Shown: positions 25,380 to 33,734 of the stretch, one piece after another
How positions within the stretch are numbered: the first letter of the stretch is position 1
Layout: every line of letters starts with the position of its first letter
Assembly: GCF_004121075.1 (NCBI RefSeq)
Contig: NZ_RHLN01000136.1
Coordinates: forward strand, 1-61,964
Source: Lutibacter sp. HS1-25
GTDB lineage: Bacteria > Bacteroidota > Bacteroidia > Flavobacteriales > Flavobacteriaceae
Length of the DNA stretch: 61,964 nucleotides
Direction: 5' to 3'
Made by a program: the position numbers and the translations under genes
The notes under the pieces: model-generated
What the model saw: the letters and a program-made list of their open reading frames with translations, nothing else
The model's database searches: none
Told to the model about the DNA's origin: nothing

Positions 25380-26630
25380 TTAAAAAAAGTTTGTCATTTC
25401 CATTGCTATATCTTTATTGCTTTTACCTATGTAATTTAAAAACATTACTTCGGTGCTATGTCCAGTTACATAAATTAAATATGATGTTGGTATTTTACCA
25501 TAAAAATTGGTTGCAAATGAACGCCTGCCAATGTGAGAGGTTACCAGTTCAAATTTTTTATACATTCCAGTTTCTTTACGATATATTTTGCTTTTAGGTT
25601 TTGTTTCCTTTAGTTTACTTCCTTTTTCTAATTGGTTAAGTTTAGCAATTTCGCAAACGTCTTTGATATAATCATTATACTTTTGGTCTGAAATAGCATA
25701 AGGAAACATTCCGTTTCTTTTATTTAATATATCTAAAACTTTTGGGTGTAGTGGTACGGTCATAATTTTGCCAGTTTTCTTTTGAGTAAATTCAATCAAA
25801 TGTTTACCGTCTTCAATGCGTATCATATCTTTTTTAAACCTCATAAAATCACTTACTCTCTGTCCTGTATAACAACTAATGATTAACCAGTCTTTTGCAT
25901 TTTCTAAACTTTCAGTCAATTTGCTTTTTTTTATGTTTTCAATTTTTTCAAGTTCATCAAATGTTAGGTAAATACTGTCTACTTTTAAATATTTTACTTT
26001 GATATTATCTAACTGGTTACTGGTTTCAAGTCCGCTTGCTTTTGCGTGTTTACAAATGGTTTTTACAAATCTTATTGCCCTTGCAATTGTGTTGGGTGCG
26101 TAACCATTCATTAAGCAATAGTTTTCAAAGTTGGTTTTGAATTTTGTATTTATATCAGTAATTAAGATGTTTTTTTTATAATGTAATTCATACCTACTTA
26201 ATAACTGTTTGTTAACATTATTTTTTTTAATAGTGCTTTCAGTTACTTCATTTTTTTTGACTTCGGAATAATAATCTATGTAATTAATTAATTCCTTTGG
26301 AAGTGCTTCGGTTTGTTGAGGTGGGTTGTAATAATAATCAATTTGAGTTTGTAACCATTCTTTGTTAACCTCATCAGGATTAACAGAATTAAAAGCATTT
26401 AAAATATGGTTTTCAATTTTATTCAGCTCGGTGTTGGTGTCACTCTGTTGGTTTGTAATATTAAGGTCTTTTGATTTTTTTTTATGCTGTTTGCTCCAAT
26501 AGTGTTTTGTTACTTCAAATTTTGTATTTGTACCAAAGACAAAATCTTTATCATTAAAACGGTACAATAAACGTAAATGTAAATTTGCTTTGTCTTTTGT
26601 TGAACGGTATAAAAAATTGATAGTTGCCAT
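25380..26630 (-). CDS. Tyrosine recombinase/integrase of the tRNA-Ala element
   Basis: A 416-residue integrase with a complete catalytic set: Arg in TGQRVSDF, His-x-x-Arg in HIGRRSF, His in VTGHSTE and Tyr in FLNYIGKS. The N-terminal arm domain (MATINFLYRSTKDKANLHLR) and SAM-like domain (~105-210) are typical of Bacteroidota elements. The gene lies ~195 bases from the right attachment site. It should catalyse integration into and excision from tRNA-Ala. Its upstream region holds a short direct repeat (TGTACGGTATTTGTACGGTA, ~26669-26688) that may bind a regulator. Confidence 0.9.
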   Translation of the reverse strand: MATINFLYRSTKDKANLHLRLLYRFNDKDFVFGTNTKFEVTKHYWSKQHKKKSKDLNITNQQSDTNTELNKIENHILNAFNSVNPDEVNKEWLQTQIDYYYNPPQQTEALPKELINYIDYYSEVKKNEVTESTIKKNNVNKQLLSRYELHYKKNILITDINTKFKTNFENYCLMNGYAPNTIARAIRFVKTICKHAKASGLETSNQLDNIKVKYLKVDSIYLTFDELEKIENIKKSKLTESLENAKDWLIISCYTGQRVSDFMRFKKDMIRIEDGKHLIEFTQKKTGKIMTVPLHPKVLDILNKRNGMFPYAISDQKYNDYIKDVCEIAKLNQLEKGSKLKETKPKSKIYRKETGMYKKFELVTSHIGRRSFATNFYGKIPTSYLIYVTGHSTEVMFLNYIGKSNKDIAMEMTNFF

Positions 26631-26825
26631 AGTAAGTAATATTTGAACATTTCAAATATAATAAATATGTACGGTATTTGTACGGTAAAATAAAACTTAT
26701 TGCAAACTACTTCAAACTGAAATTTAAATTATATTTCTGTTAAGTGTTGTAAATATTAAGTTTGTAAATGATTTTACAGTAAAATATGGTATTGTGTGAA
26801 GTTGTTACTTTTCATAAATAGTACT

Positions 26826-26841
26826 CCCATCTTCTCCACTT
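26826..26841 (+). repeat. Attachment site copy (attR)
   Basis: CCCATCTTCTCCACTT matches the tRNA-Ala 3' end (19076-19091) exactly, but there is no tRNA body upstream. It marks the right end of the integrated element. Confidence 0.9.
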
Positions 26842-26860
26842 AACAAACAATCAAAAATCA

Positions 26861-26897
26861 ACAAAACCCTATAAATACTATGTTTATAGGGTTTTTT
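26861..26897 (+). terminator. Original tRNA-Ala terminator, displaced by the element
   Basis: AAAACCCTATAAA pairs with TTTATAGGGTTTT around TACTATG, followed by TT. Before integration it would have lain ~20 bases after tRNA-Ala, which supports the att assignment. Confidence 0.75.
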
Positions 26898-27226
26898 AAT
26901 GCATAAAAATTTTCCTAAAAACCATAAAAAAGTAATAAAAACTAAAAAAAAGGGGCTAATTCGGGGTCAGTTTAATTTATGTATATACTTATCAACTATA
27001 TAAAAATAGTAAGGTTGAATTAAAAAATTAGTATTGTTTATTTGTGAAGCTTCAGAAAGGAGAGAAGTTAATAACTTTGTTTCAATATATTTAAAGATTG
27101 CATTTTTAATAAAACCATAGTGACAGACAAATGATGTTTAAAATAAGTTCTTATAAAGGTAATTGTAACTCTCAAAAATATTTTCAAGTCTAGTAACTTA
27201 TTTAAAAATAATTTGAATGTTAAAAG

Positions 27227-27256
27227 AAAAAGGATACCTGTTAAGATATCCTTTTT
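27227..27256 (-). terminator. Terminator of the 27284-28114 gene
   Basis: AAAAAGGATATCTT pairs with AGGTATCCTTTT on the minus strand around a short loop, followed by a T-rich tract. It lies ~28 bases after the stop codon of the T9SS protein gene. Confidence 0.75.
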
Positions 27257-27283
27257 CGGCAATTTAAAAAACAAAAACTCACT

Positions 27284-28114
27284 TTATTGTACGATAATTT
27301 TGACCGATTTTTGGCCTTCAAAAGTTTTAATAGTAGCTATATAAATACCAGATGCGATATTAAAGTTGGTATCTTCACTTGTTTCAACCTCTTTAACTAA
27401 GGCACCCAACATACTATATATTTTTATTTCTGAACTTGATTTTACATTGGTTACAAATATGCTGTTTCCATTGGCATATAAATTTGTTGTAACTGGAGAT
27501 GCAACATTATTAACCGCAAGTACTAAATCTGAAGTGCCAGGACCCGTTACTTCAATTTTATATAAGTTAAAAGCATTACCAGCGCTGTAAATGTAAAGGG
27601 TACCTGCACCAGTTTTAGTAGCTGTTAAAACATGCGGATCTGTATCTGCTCTAGAAGCTGAAGCAAGTAAATTAACACCGTCAGTTACATAAAGTTCTCG
27701 AGTAGCATCGGCACTGCCTGATCTATACCATATTTTTACAGAAACATCTCCAGTTACAGGAAAATATAAATAACTAATAGATGGTAAATAAGTTCCCAGA
27801 GGTGCAGCGGCTCCATTTGTTTTAAATCGGTTTACGGCAGTATACTCATCTGAAGTACCTGCATCCCAAGTTTTACCTCCAGAATTTTCAATTTGACCAA
27901 ATTTATCGCCATTATCATCTCCTACTAGAAATAATTTATCTTTTTCTACAGTTGCATCTTGAGCTGCATTAAAAGCAGCGACTGGCCATAGTGCAATTTG
28001 CTCAGGACTTGCGTATGAAGGGTCTCCTCCAAAATCCCAAATTTTGGTTTGAGCTTGTAAAGCTGCTGTTAAAAGCAACATTGGTAAAATAATTAAATGT
28101 AAAGATTTTCTCAT
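27284..28114 (-). CDS. Secreted T9SS protein with a putative pectin-binding domain
   Basis: A 276-residue exported protein with a signal peptide (MRKSLHLIILPMLLLTAALQ) and a C-terminal T9SS sorting domain (~200-276, EIKIYSMLGALVKEV... SGIYIATIKTFEGQKSVKII). The middle domain (~23-195) begins IWDFGG and has NRFKTNG, VSVKIWYRSGS and GTLYIYSAGNAFNLYKIEV. A domain with the same order of motifs occurs in the 1839-residue pectinesterase (WDFGAAQ... [11 protein letters not shown]... GTYHIYD). I infer a free-standing carbohydrate-binding protein; no catalytic motif is seen. It has its own promoter with two near-perfect LacI-type operators, the strongest in the locus. Confidence 0.75.
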   Translation of the reverse strand: MRKSLHLIILPMLLLTAALQAQTKIWDFGGDPSYASPEQIALWPVAAFNAAQDATVEKDKLFLVGDDNGDKFGQIENSGGKTWDAGTSDEYTAVNRFKTNGAAAPLGTYLPSISYLYFPVTGDVSVKIWYRSGSADATRELYVTDGVNLLASASRADTDPHVLTATKTGAGTLYIYSAGNAFNLYKIEVTGPGTSDLVLAVNNVASPVTTNLYANGNSIFVTNVKSSSEIKIYSMLGALVKEVETSEDTNFNIASGIYIATIKTFEGQKSVKIIVQ

Positions 28115-28166
28115 GTTTGAATGGTTTAAATATTAATAATTAGGTTCACTTTATTCAGTTAATTTG

Positions 28167-28196
28167 GTAATCGATTACATTAGTGTAATCGATTAC
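28167..28196. promoter_or_regulatory. Double LacI-type operator (two GTAATCGATTAC palindromes)
   Basis: GTAATCGATTAC occurs at 28167-28178 and 28185-28196, each a perfect palindrome, within a larger near-palindrome (28163-28200). The centres are 18 bases apart. They lie directly downstream of the -7 element of the 27284-28114 promoter, a position where a bound repressor would block transcription. Confidence 0.8.
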
Positions 28197-28229
28197 CAAA
28201 TATAGGCAAATTAATTTGTTTCTACCAAA
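28197..28229 (-). promoter_or_regulatory. Promoter of the 27284-28114 gene
   Basis: On the minus strand TTTG (28229-28226), 21 bases, then TATATTTG (28204-28197): an exact Bacteroidota -33/-7 pair. The operators follow immediately. Confidence 0.7.
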
Positions 28230-28370
28230 TAATAAATTAAAAATAAGAGATGATATGCAATATAAAAAAGAACTATTTTGAAGTTACGCTCGTTATTTTT
28301 TTCAATTTCACCTAAAATTAAAATCATAATAGTTTAAGTGTAAATGAATTTTTATGATGAAAATATACAA

Positions 28371-29309
28371 TTAATAGTTATTTTCTCTCAACCAATTTTC
28401 ACAGTCGCTGGTCCAATATTGGCTGGTGTTATTAACTCCTAATCCAAAACCATGACCACCTTTTTGATACACATGTAGTTCTGCGGAAACCTTATTTTTC
28501 TTCAATTGTAAATAATAATTTATACTATTTTCGACAGGAACTGCACCATCATCGGTTGCATGTATTAAAAATGTCGGAGGTGTTTCAGTGTTAACCTGTA
28601 ATTCATTTGAAAATTTTTCAATTAATAAATCTGAAGGTGATTTTCCCAATAAATTTATTTTACTCCCATTATGTGTAACTTCGTTTAACATAGAAATTAC
28701 TGGGTAAATTAAGATTGAAAAATTAGGCTTTGCGCTTGTTTCATCGCTAACTTTATAAACAACTTCATTATAATGTGTAGAGAGTGTTGCTGCTAAATGA
28801 CCTCCTGCAGAAAAGCCCATAACACCAATTTTATCGTTGTTAATATTCCATTTTTTTGCATTGCGCCTAACCACACGTATTGCTTCTTGAGCATCTTGTA
28901 ATGGCCCTACAGCTTTATTTTTCATAATTGAATCACTAGGCAATCTGTATTTTAAAACAAATGCTGCTATTCCTAAACTATTAAACCATTTAGCCACTTT
29001 AAAACCTTCTTTATCAATTGCTAAATGAGAATAACCTCCACCCGGACAAATTACAACAGCTGTACCGGTTGAGTTTTCTTTATCTGGAAAAAACACAGTA
29101 AGAGTTGGTGTTGAAACTTTACTTGTGCTATATAAAACTCCATTTTTAAAAACTTCAATTTTTTTATAGTTGGTATTTATAATTTCATCAGGAATGCTAG
29201 ACCATAGATTAATTGTTTCATTTTGCGCCAACATATTGCTATTTGCCGTCAAAAAAACCAGACAGATAAAAATATATTTTTTTATGGTTTTTAACTTTAG
29301 AACTTTCAT
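28371..29309 (-). CDS. Alpha/beta-hydrolase, putative pectin/xylan acetylesterase
   Basis: A 312-residue exported esterase. The signal peptide ends near LAQ29. The oxyanion motif CPGGGYSHLA, nucleophile elbow GFSAGGH (Ser), acid in THATDDGAVP-like HATDDGAVP, and His in GGHGFGLG are all present, giving a full Ser-Asp-His set. The family (BD-FAE/acetyl-xylan-esterase-like) removes acetyl or aryl esters from plant polysaccharides. It is the last gene of the ~17.6-kb pectin operon and starts 1 base after the stop of the CE12 gene. The ester it removes is inferred from context: acetyl groups on homogalacturonan or side chains. Confidence 0.85.
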   Translation of the reverse strand: MKVLKLKTIKKYIFICLVFLTANSNMLAQNETINLWSSIPDEIINTNYKKIEVFKNGVLYSTSKVSTPTLTVFFPDKENSTGTAVVICPGGGYSHLAIDKEGFKVAKWFNSLGIAAFVLKYRLPSDSIMKNKAVGPLQDAQEAIRVVRRNAKKWNINNDKIGVMGFSAGGHLAATLSTHYNEVVYKVSDETSAKPNFSILIYPVISMLNEVTHNGSKINLLGKSPSDLLIEKFSNELQVNTETPPTFLIHATDDGAVPVENSINYYLQLKKNKVSAELHVYQKGGHGFGLGVNNTSQYWTSDCENWLRENNY

Positions 29310-29310
29310 T

Positions 29311-30045
29311 TTATTTAATAAATTTTATCAATGAGTTATTTAATTTTTTTAACTCTTGAATAACCAATTTTGAAACTTCAGTTGCTCCTAATTCTGAAAG
29401 ATGTGTGTCGTCATGATTTCCATCCTTATAATAAGAAATTTCTCCTGGTTCAAAATGTAAATGTAACTTTTTAGAACCTTCTACTCCATATGATTCTTCC
29501 AATTGCTCTGTTAAATATTGAAGATCTATAAAAGGTACATTGTATTGCTGAGCAACCAATCGAACTTCCGCAGGGTACGCACCATGTGTATCTACTAATG
29601 TTCCAAATTCGTTAAAATTTCTTCTTACTGTTGATGAAAATAGAATTGGAGTAGCCCCCTTTTCTCTTGCTTCTTTAATAAATTTAATTAAATTTTGTCG
29701 GTAAGCTGTATGCGGATTTGTATATCGTTTTGGATCATTTTCCTTTTGATCATTGTGCCCAAATTGTATAAAAACATAATCCTTCTTTTTTAAGGTTTTT
29801 AGTACTGAATCCCAACGTTTCTCAGTAATAAAACTACGGGTACTTCTACCATTTACTGCTCTGTTATCTATTACAACATTATTTGTGAAAAAATTAGGCA
29901 GTATTTGTCCCCATCCTCTTTCTGGATTTTCTTCAGGATTTGGTTTGTTTGCCATTGTTGAATCGCCAATAGTATAAACAGTTATTGACTGACTAAAGCA
30001 GGTGAAACTTGAAATTATTAAGATGATAATGATGCTTTTTTTCAT
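29311..30045 (-). CDS. Rhamnogalacturonan acetylesterase (CE12-type SGNH hydrolase)
   Basis: A 244-residue exported SGNH esterase. The signal peptide is MKKSIIIILIISSFTCFSQ. Block I is IGDSTMA (Ser nucleophile), block II has AVNGRSTRSF (Gly), block III is FIQFGHNDQ (Asn) and block V is DDTHLSELGA (Asp-x-x-His). The order and spacing fit family CE12, which deacetylates rhamnogalacturonan and other pectins. It lies 11 bases after the CE8 stop and 1 base before the next esterase in one operon. It probably exposes the backbone to the lyases. Confidence 0.9.
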   Translation of the reverse strand: MKKSIIIILIISSFTCFSQSITVYTIGDSTMANKPNPEENPERGWGQILPNFFTNNVVIDNRAVNGRSTRSFITEKRWDSVLKTLKKKDYVFIQFGHNDQKENDPKRYTNPHTAYRQNLIKFIKEAREKGATPILFSSTVRRNFNEFGTLVDTHGAYPAEVRLVAQQYNVPFIDLQYLTEQLEESYGVEGSKKLHLHFEPGEISYYKDGNHDDTHLSELGATEVSKLVIQELKKLNNSLIKFIK

Positions 30046-30056
30046 GAAATACTATT

Positions 30057-30989
30057 TTATTTTTTTAAATACCAATAATTTGTTGAAGGATTTGTTTTGT
30101 TGTTAAATATATTTTCAATAGTGTATTTTTTTGCTTTTGATTTTTTTAATTGATGTGACCATTTTACTCTTTCTTTTGGTTGAAATCCTTTTCCGCTACA
30201 TTCATATTCTGCATAAAATGAAGTTATTTCTGCTTCTAAATTATTCCAATTATGCCAAGCTTCAGATGCAATATGTTCACCCATTTCACAATTTATAAAA
30301 ACCGTTTTAGCATATTTTCGCCAAGGTCTTCCCAAATAAACTTTAGTTAAATTTTCATCAGCAGTAAGTTTACAGTTTTTAAATACATACCCTAATTTTT
30401 GATTTTCAGGTGTTGAAGCTGCGGTTATATACGAATCTGCTTTGCTATGGATTATACAATTTTCAAATAAAACGGTAGCTTCACCAAAAATAAAATCGGT
30501 AGTTCCTTCAATATAACAGTTTTTAAAATATTGCTTAAATCCTTCTCCAGCTGTATAAACCGTATCTTGATATCCAAAAAATGCACAGTTTTCAAACAAA
30601 ACCCTATCTGCGTTAATTGTTAAAGCAACTGCTTGCCCTACGTTACCTGCTGTATTTTTAATGGTTAAATTTTTGGCAAAAAAATCATTTCCTTCAACCA
30701 AAACTGTTGATGTATGAAAAGTGCTGTTTCTTCCTAAATTAATTTTATTAAAATAATCGCCATACAAAATAATGGTGTTTTCTTTGCTCTCTCCAATAAA
30801 TGAAATTTTTGTATTCCAAGAGTATATGTGAACTTTTTCATAATAAACACCATTTTTAATGTTTATAATTACCCTTTTATACGGAAAAGCTTTTGAAGCA
30901 TTAATTGCCTCTTGAATGCTAAAATAATCACCCAATCCATCTTTTGAAACAACTACATTAAATTCGTTTATTGTTTTTTTTTTACTGTT
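30057..30989 (-). CDS. Pectinesterase (CE8) without its own start, likely frameshifted extension of the PL10 lyase
   Basis: A CE8 pectin methylesterase domain of ~300 residues that removes methyl esters from homogalacturonan. FNVVVSKDGLGDYFSIQEAI is the usual first strand; GYQDTVYTAGEG, TDFIFGEATVLFENC and GRPWRKY supply the catalytic Asp pair and Arg. The frame is open from 30989 but has no ATG or signal peptide: the first TTG (30935) lies inside the domain. At 30983-30974 the minus strand has ten A. The lyase frame reads GTA AAA AAA AAA CAA TAA here; a shift of one base (-1) joins it to the CE8 frame. I read this as one bimodular PL10-CE8 protein made by slippage, or a homopolymer error in the sequence. 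Confidence 0.8.
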   Translation of the reverse strand, partial: NSKKKTINEFNVVVSKDGLGDYFSIQEAINASKAFPYKRVIINIKNGVYYEKVHIYSWNTKISFIGESKENTIILYGDYFNKINLGRNSTFHTSTVLVEGNDFFAKNLTIKNTAGNVGQAVALTINADRVLFENCAFFGYQDTVYTAGEGFKQYFKNCYIEGTTDFIFGEATVLFENCIIHSKADSYITAASTPENQKLGYVFKNCKLTADENLTKVYLGRPWRKYAKTVFINCEMGEHIASEAWHNWNNLEAEITSFYAEYECSGKGFQPKERVKWSHQLKKSKAKKYTIENIFNNKTNPSTNYWYLKK

Positions 30990-32092
30990 TTAGTTTCTAC
31001 CGATTCAACTCCATATTTCTTTTTCCAACGTGCATATTTTTTAAAAACCTCTTTTGGCTGGTCTGTATACCAACCGTATCCATTTCTTCGTTCAGCTCCA
31101 ATTTCTTCAATGCTATATTTTTTAACACCATCTCTATCACAAAAAAACGGTCTATTATCATCCAATTCCATAAAACGAGCCCAAATTGGTTCTGCATTTT
31201 CATCTGCTACCATTTTTTTGTCAGTAACTTTACCTTTTTCGTTATAAGTTCTTACTTCTTTTAAACCTGTAATTTTTACTTTTTCAAACCATTCAACAGC
31301 ACTATTTATTGCTGTTTTAATTTCTTCGGAAGGATTTTCAATGGTCATTAGTAGCAATACTATTTTTGCAGATTCTTTACCACTTAACGAAGGTAACTCG
31401 TAAGCACGTGCCTTTGCTGGCAGAAAAGTATTTTCGTCGTGTTGTGCACACCAACTTGTTAACACGCCATTTTGTTTGTATTGTGTTTTAAGAATACAAT
31501 CAATTCCCTTATCAAAGGCTATTTTAGTTCTTTCAATAGTTTCATCTGGAGCTTGAATTGAATAATAATCTGTTTTGTTTTTTATTTCGGCTAAAACATT
31601 TAAAATGTTTACCATAGAATCGTCGTTAAAAGTGATATGTGTATAATATCCTTTTTTTAACGGATAAAATTGCGGCCATCCACCGTTTTCATATTGAGCT
31701 TCTAAAATATAATCTAAACCCTTTAAAAACGCATTTTTATAACGTTGATCTGGAACCTGTCTGTACATTTTAGATAAAAATGTCATTTCCAAAAAGGTAG
31801 CCCCATTGTCTGTTGTAATATTATGTGTATCACTTTTTAAAGCAATCAAATTATCTTTTTCATCTTCAGTTAGAGGTTTTTGCATTTGGATGTTTTTTGG
31901 CCATCCGCCTATATCCCTTTGATATAACAATACATTTTCGGCAATATCTTTGGCTTCCTGAGTTGCAAACCAAGGTCCTTCATCCATTTGAGTAATTTTT
32001 TCCCAAGATTTATTTAGTACTTGGGCTTTGATGTTGATACTTGCAATACACGCAATAAATAGTATCATTGTTACTTTTTTTAAATATTTCAT
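30968..32092 (-). CDS. Pectate lyase (PL10)
   Basis: A 374-residue exported lyase from ATG 32092 (the frame extends to a TTG at 32113). The signal peptide MKYLKKVTMILFIACIASIN is followed by KAQ. PL10-type motifs are DIGGWPKNIQM, TTDNGATFLEM, ENGGWPQFYP and HITFNDDSMVNILNVL; the fold is an alpha/alpha toroid, and the enzyme cleaves polygalacturonate by beta-elimination. The protein ends in VKKKQ at a ten-A run that overlaps the opening of the CE8 frame. It follows the DUF5060 gene within the pectin operon and overlaps nothing upstream if the ATG is used. Confidence 0.88.
   Translation of the reverse strand: MKYLKKVTMILFIACIASINIKAQVLNKSWEKITQMDEGPWFATQEAKDIAENVLLYQRDIGGWPKNIQMQKPLTEDEKDNLIALKSDTHNITTDNGATFLEMTFLSKMYRQVPDQRYKNAFLKGLDYILEAQYENGGWPQFYPLKKGYYTHITFNDDSMVNILNVLAEIKNKTDYYSIQAPDETIERTKIAFDKGIDCILKTQYKQNGVLTSWCAQHDENTFLPAKARAYELPSLSGKESAKIVLLLMTIENPSEEIKTAINSAVEWFEKVKITGLKEVRTYNEKGKVTDKKMVADENAEPIWARFMELDDNRPFFCDRDGVKKYSIEEIGAERRNGYGWYTDQPKEVFKKYARWKKKYGVESVETKTVKKKQ
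30974..30983 (-). promoter_or_regulatory. Ten-A slippery tract at the PL10/CE8 junction
   Basis: Ten A in a row on the coding strand, containing the zero-frame heptamer A AAA AAA, lie 4 bases before the PL10 stop codon. A -1 ribosomal shift, or one added A during transcription, fuses PL10 to CE8. Confidence 0.55.
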
Positions 32093-32105
32093 TTTGAATA
32101 ATTTT

Positions 32106-33725
32106 TTAATCAATTTGGGTAATTCTTAATGCTATATAAGGTTTTAAAGGTAAACGAACCTCTTTGATATTTTTATCATAAAAGCGATAATTATCTACAG
32201 CTTTAGTTTCAAAAGTTAGTGGGTAATCAGTTATTGTCATATCCCAAGTATCTATAATTTCTACTTTAAATTTACAACCTTCCTTTAATTTTTCACCATC
32301 ACCATTTTTTTTAGGTAAATTAAATAGCCAGGATTCTTTTATATCTTTACCTAAATAAATTAAATAATAACCTTTACCTGCAGATGCTGTTTTATAATCA
32401 CGACTTATATCAGCCATATATAATGGAGCAGGAGCTTTTTCAATTATATTTCTTAAGAAAGCAATTCGTTTCCAACTAGATCCTTTAAAAGATCCACCAT
32501 CCGCCCAAAATATAGTATCAGTCGCACCCTTAAACATATAAGTTTCACCGTGTGTTACATAACCGCCTCCAATTACACCATTCCAAATTAGATGAGTCAT
32601 TTGTTCTGGACTGTATCTTCCCCATCTTGAATCTAAATTTCCTTCGTAACCAACTTCATCTAAAACAATGGGTTTTTTATAAATATTTCTTAAGGTTGCT
32701 ACTGAATAAGGATTTTGAACAGGTGCTTCATCTTGAACACTTACATGTGAAAACGCTGGTTTTAAATAGTTATAGTAAGTAGCAGTTGCTCCATGAATTG
32801 AGCACAAATGATTATATGGATCATTTTTTGCAACTGTTTCTATTAAAACGTCCCAATCTTTCACGGTTTTTGCTGTTAAATAATCCCACTCATTAGCCAA
32901 AGACCACCATACATTTTTAAACGAAGCCAAACGAGCTGTTATATAATTAAGATATTTTATATTCACCTCAGTAGGCATAGAGTCAAAACCCCAACGTCCT
33001 TTATCGTAAGGATGAAAAAGGATTAAATCGGCTTCAATACCTAAAGCGGCTAAATCATCAATTCTTTTTTCTAAATGTTGAAAAAAGGCAGGATTGAATT
33101 TTTCAAAATCCCAAGTAAATATTTTATCCCCATTTGCATTTATTTCAATATTTTTTATTTCAAAAGGGTAAATTACAGGCTCTTCTTTTACTAAATTATA
33201 ATCTTTTGGAAAAACGCACATTCTAACTTTATTAAACCCCGATTTTTTTAAAGATTGTAATGTTTCTTCTTGCAATTCGTTTCCCATATGTAACCACGCG
33301 TATGCTGTAGTTCCAAACGGATAGTATTGTTTACCATCAGCATATTTAAAGTAATAAGTATCGCTAACTTTAACAATTCCGTGGTTGTTGGCTGTTGCTT
33401 TTATACATTCAAATTCACCTTTTTTATTATTAAATTCAGGTATATTACTTTTAACAATATAATTCCATTTACCAATTTCTTGTGGCATAAATCGAATTTT
33501 AAAAATGTTATTTCCATCATAAAAACCATTTACAACAAAGCTTGTATCTTTATTGAAGAATTTAGCAGAAAGCTTTACATTATTGAAGCTATTGCCATTT
33601 ATTTTATTAGTTAAACTGATTTCAAAACGCTGCCATTGTTCGACTTTTTTTTGCGAAAAAATGGAAGTATTTATTAGTAATAGTAACACTATCACCACAA
33701 CTTTTTTTATTTGTATAAATTTCAT
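32106..33725 (-). CDS. DUF5060-containing glycoside hydrolase
   Basis: A 539-residue exported enzyme. The signal peptide ends near IFSQ25. An N-terminal beta-sandwich DUF5060 domain (~27-110, ending MPQEIGKWNYIVKS) precedes a TIM-barrel of the DUF4038/clan-A type (~125-440), with SLANEWDYL (acid/base Glu ~277) and IVLDEVGYEG (nucleophile Glu ~357). A C-terminal beta-domain (~450-539) completes the usual DUF5605 layout. These enzymes act on plant cell-wall side chains; the exact sugar cannot be read here. Apiose, galactose or arabinose linkages of pectin are candidates. It starts 9 bases after the GH43 gene and lies in the same operon. Confidence 0.8.
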   Translation of the reverse strand: MKFIQIKKVVVIVLLLLINTSIFSQKKVEQWQRFEISLTNKINGNSFNNVKLSAKFFNKDTSFVVNGFYDGNNIFKIRFMPQEIGKWNYIVKSNIPEFNNKKGEFECIKATANNHGIVKVSDTYYFKYADGKQYYPFGTTAYAWLHMGNELQEETLQSLKKSGFNKVRMCVFPKDYNLVKEEPVIYPFEIKNIEINANGDKIFTWDFEKFNPAFFQHLEKRIDDLAALGIEADLILFHPYDKGRWGFDSMPTEVNIKYLNYITARLASFKNVWWSLANEWDYLTAKTVKDWDVLIETVAKNDPYNHLCSIHGATATYYNYLKPAFSHVSVQDEAPVQNPYSVATLRNIYKKPIVLDEVGYEGNLDSRWGRYSPEQMTHLIWNGVIGGGYVTHGETYMFKGATDTIFWADGGSFKGSSWKRIAFLRNIIEKAPAPLYMADISRDYKTASAGKGYYLIYLGKDIKESWLFNLPKKNGDGEKLKEGCKFKVEIIDTWDMTITDYPLTFETKAVDNYRFYDKNIKEVRLPLKPYIALRITQID

Positions 33726-33734
33726 AAATTAAAT

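Larger units (their letters stand above)
19092..26825. mobile_element. 7.7-kb integrative element in tRNA-Ala (satellite-like)
   Basis: The element is bounded by 16-bp direct repeats, with an integrase gene at the right end. All gene calls are on the minus strand: integrase, hypothetical, HTH, small winged-helix-like protein, SF3 helicase, TOPRIM primase, lipoprotein, a 79-residue protein and an exported protein. No relaxase, conjugation, capsid, portal or lysis gene is seen. Self-replication with dependence on a helper for transfer is inferred, as in phage satellites or mobilisable elements. Confidence 0.85.
26631..27226. other. Non-coding region with attR and the displaced tRNA terminator
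   Basis: Apart from attR (26826-26841) and the terminator beside it, this stretch holds the integrase promoter region and ~330 bases before the pectin locus with no convincing gene. A 68-codon minus-strand frame at 27068-27274 runs through the terminator of the pectin operon and is judged spurious. Confidence 0.5.

Noticed and set aside
26826-26841. Second tRNA copy
   Set aside because: Only the 3' 16 bases of the tRNA are present; no D-arm or anticodon arm, so it is attR and not a tRNA.
27068-27274. A 68-codon minus-strand frame
   Set aside because: It runs through the T9SS gene terminator, has low-complexity Leu/Lys/Phe composition and no start context; treated as chance.
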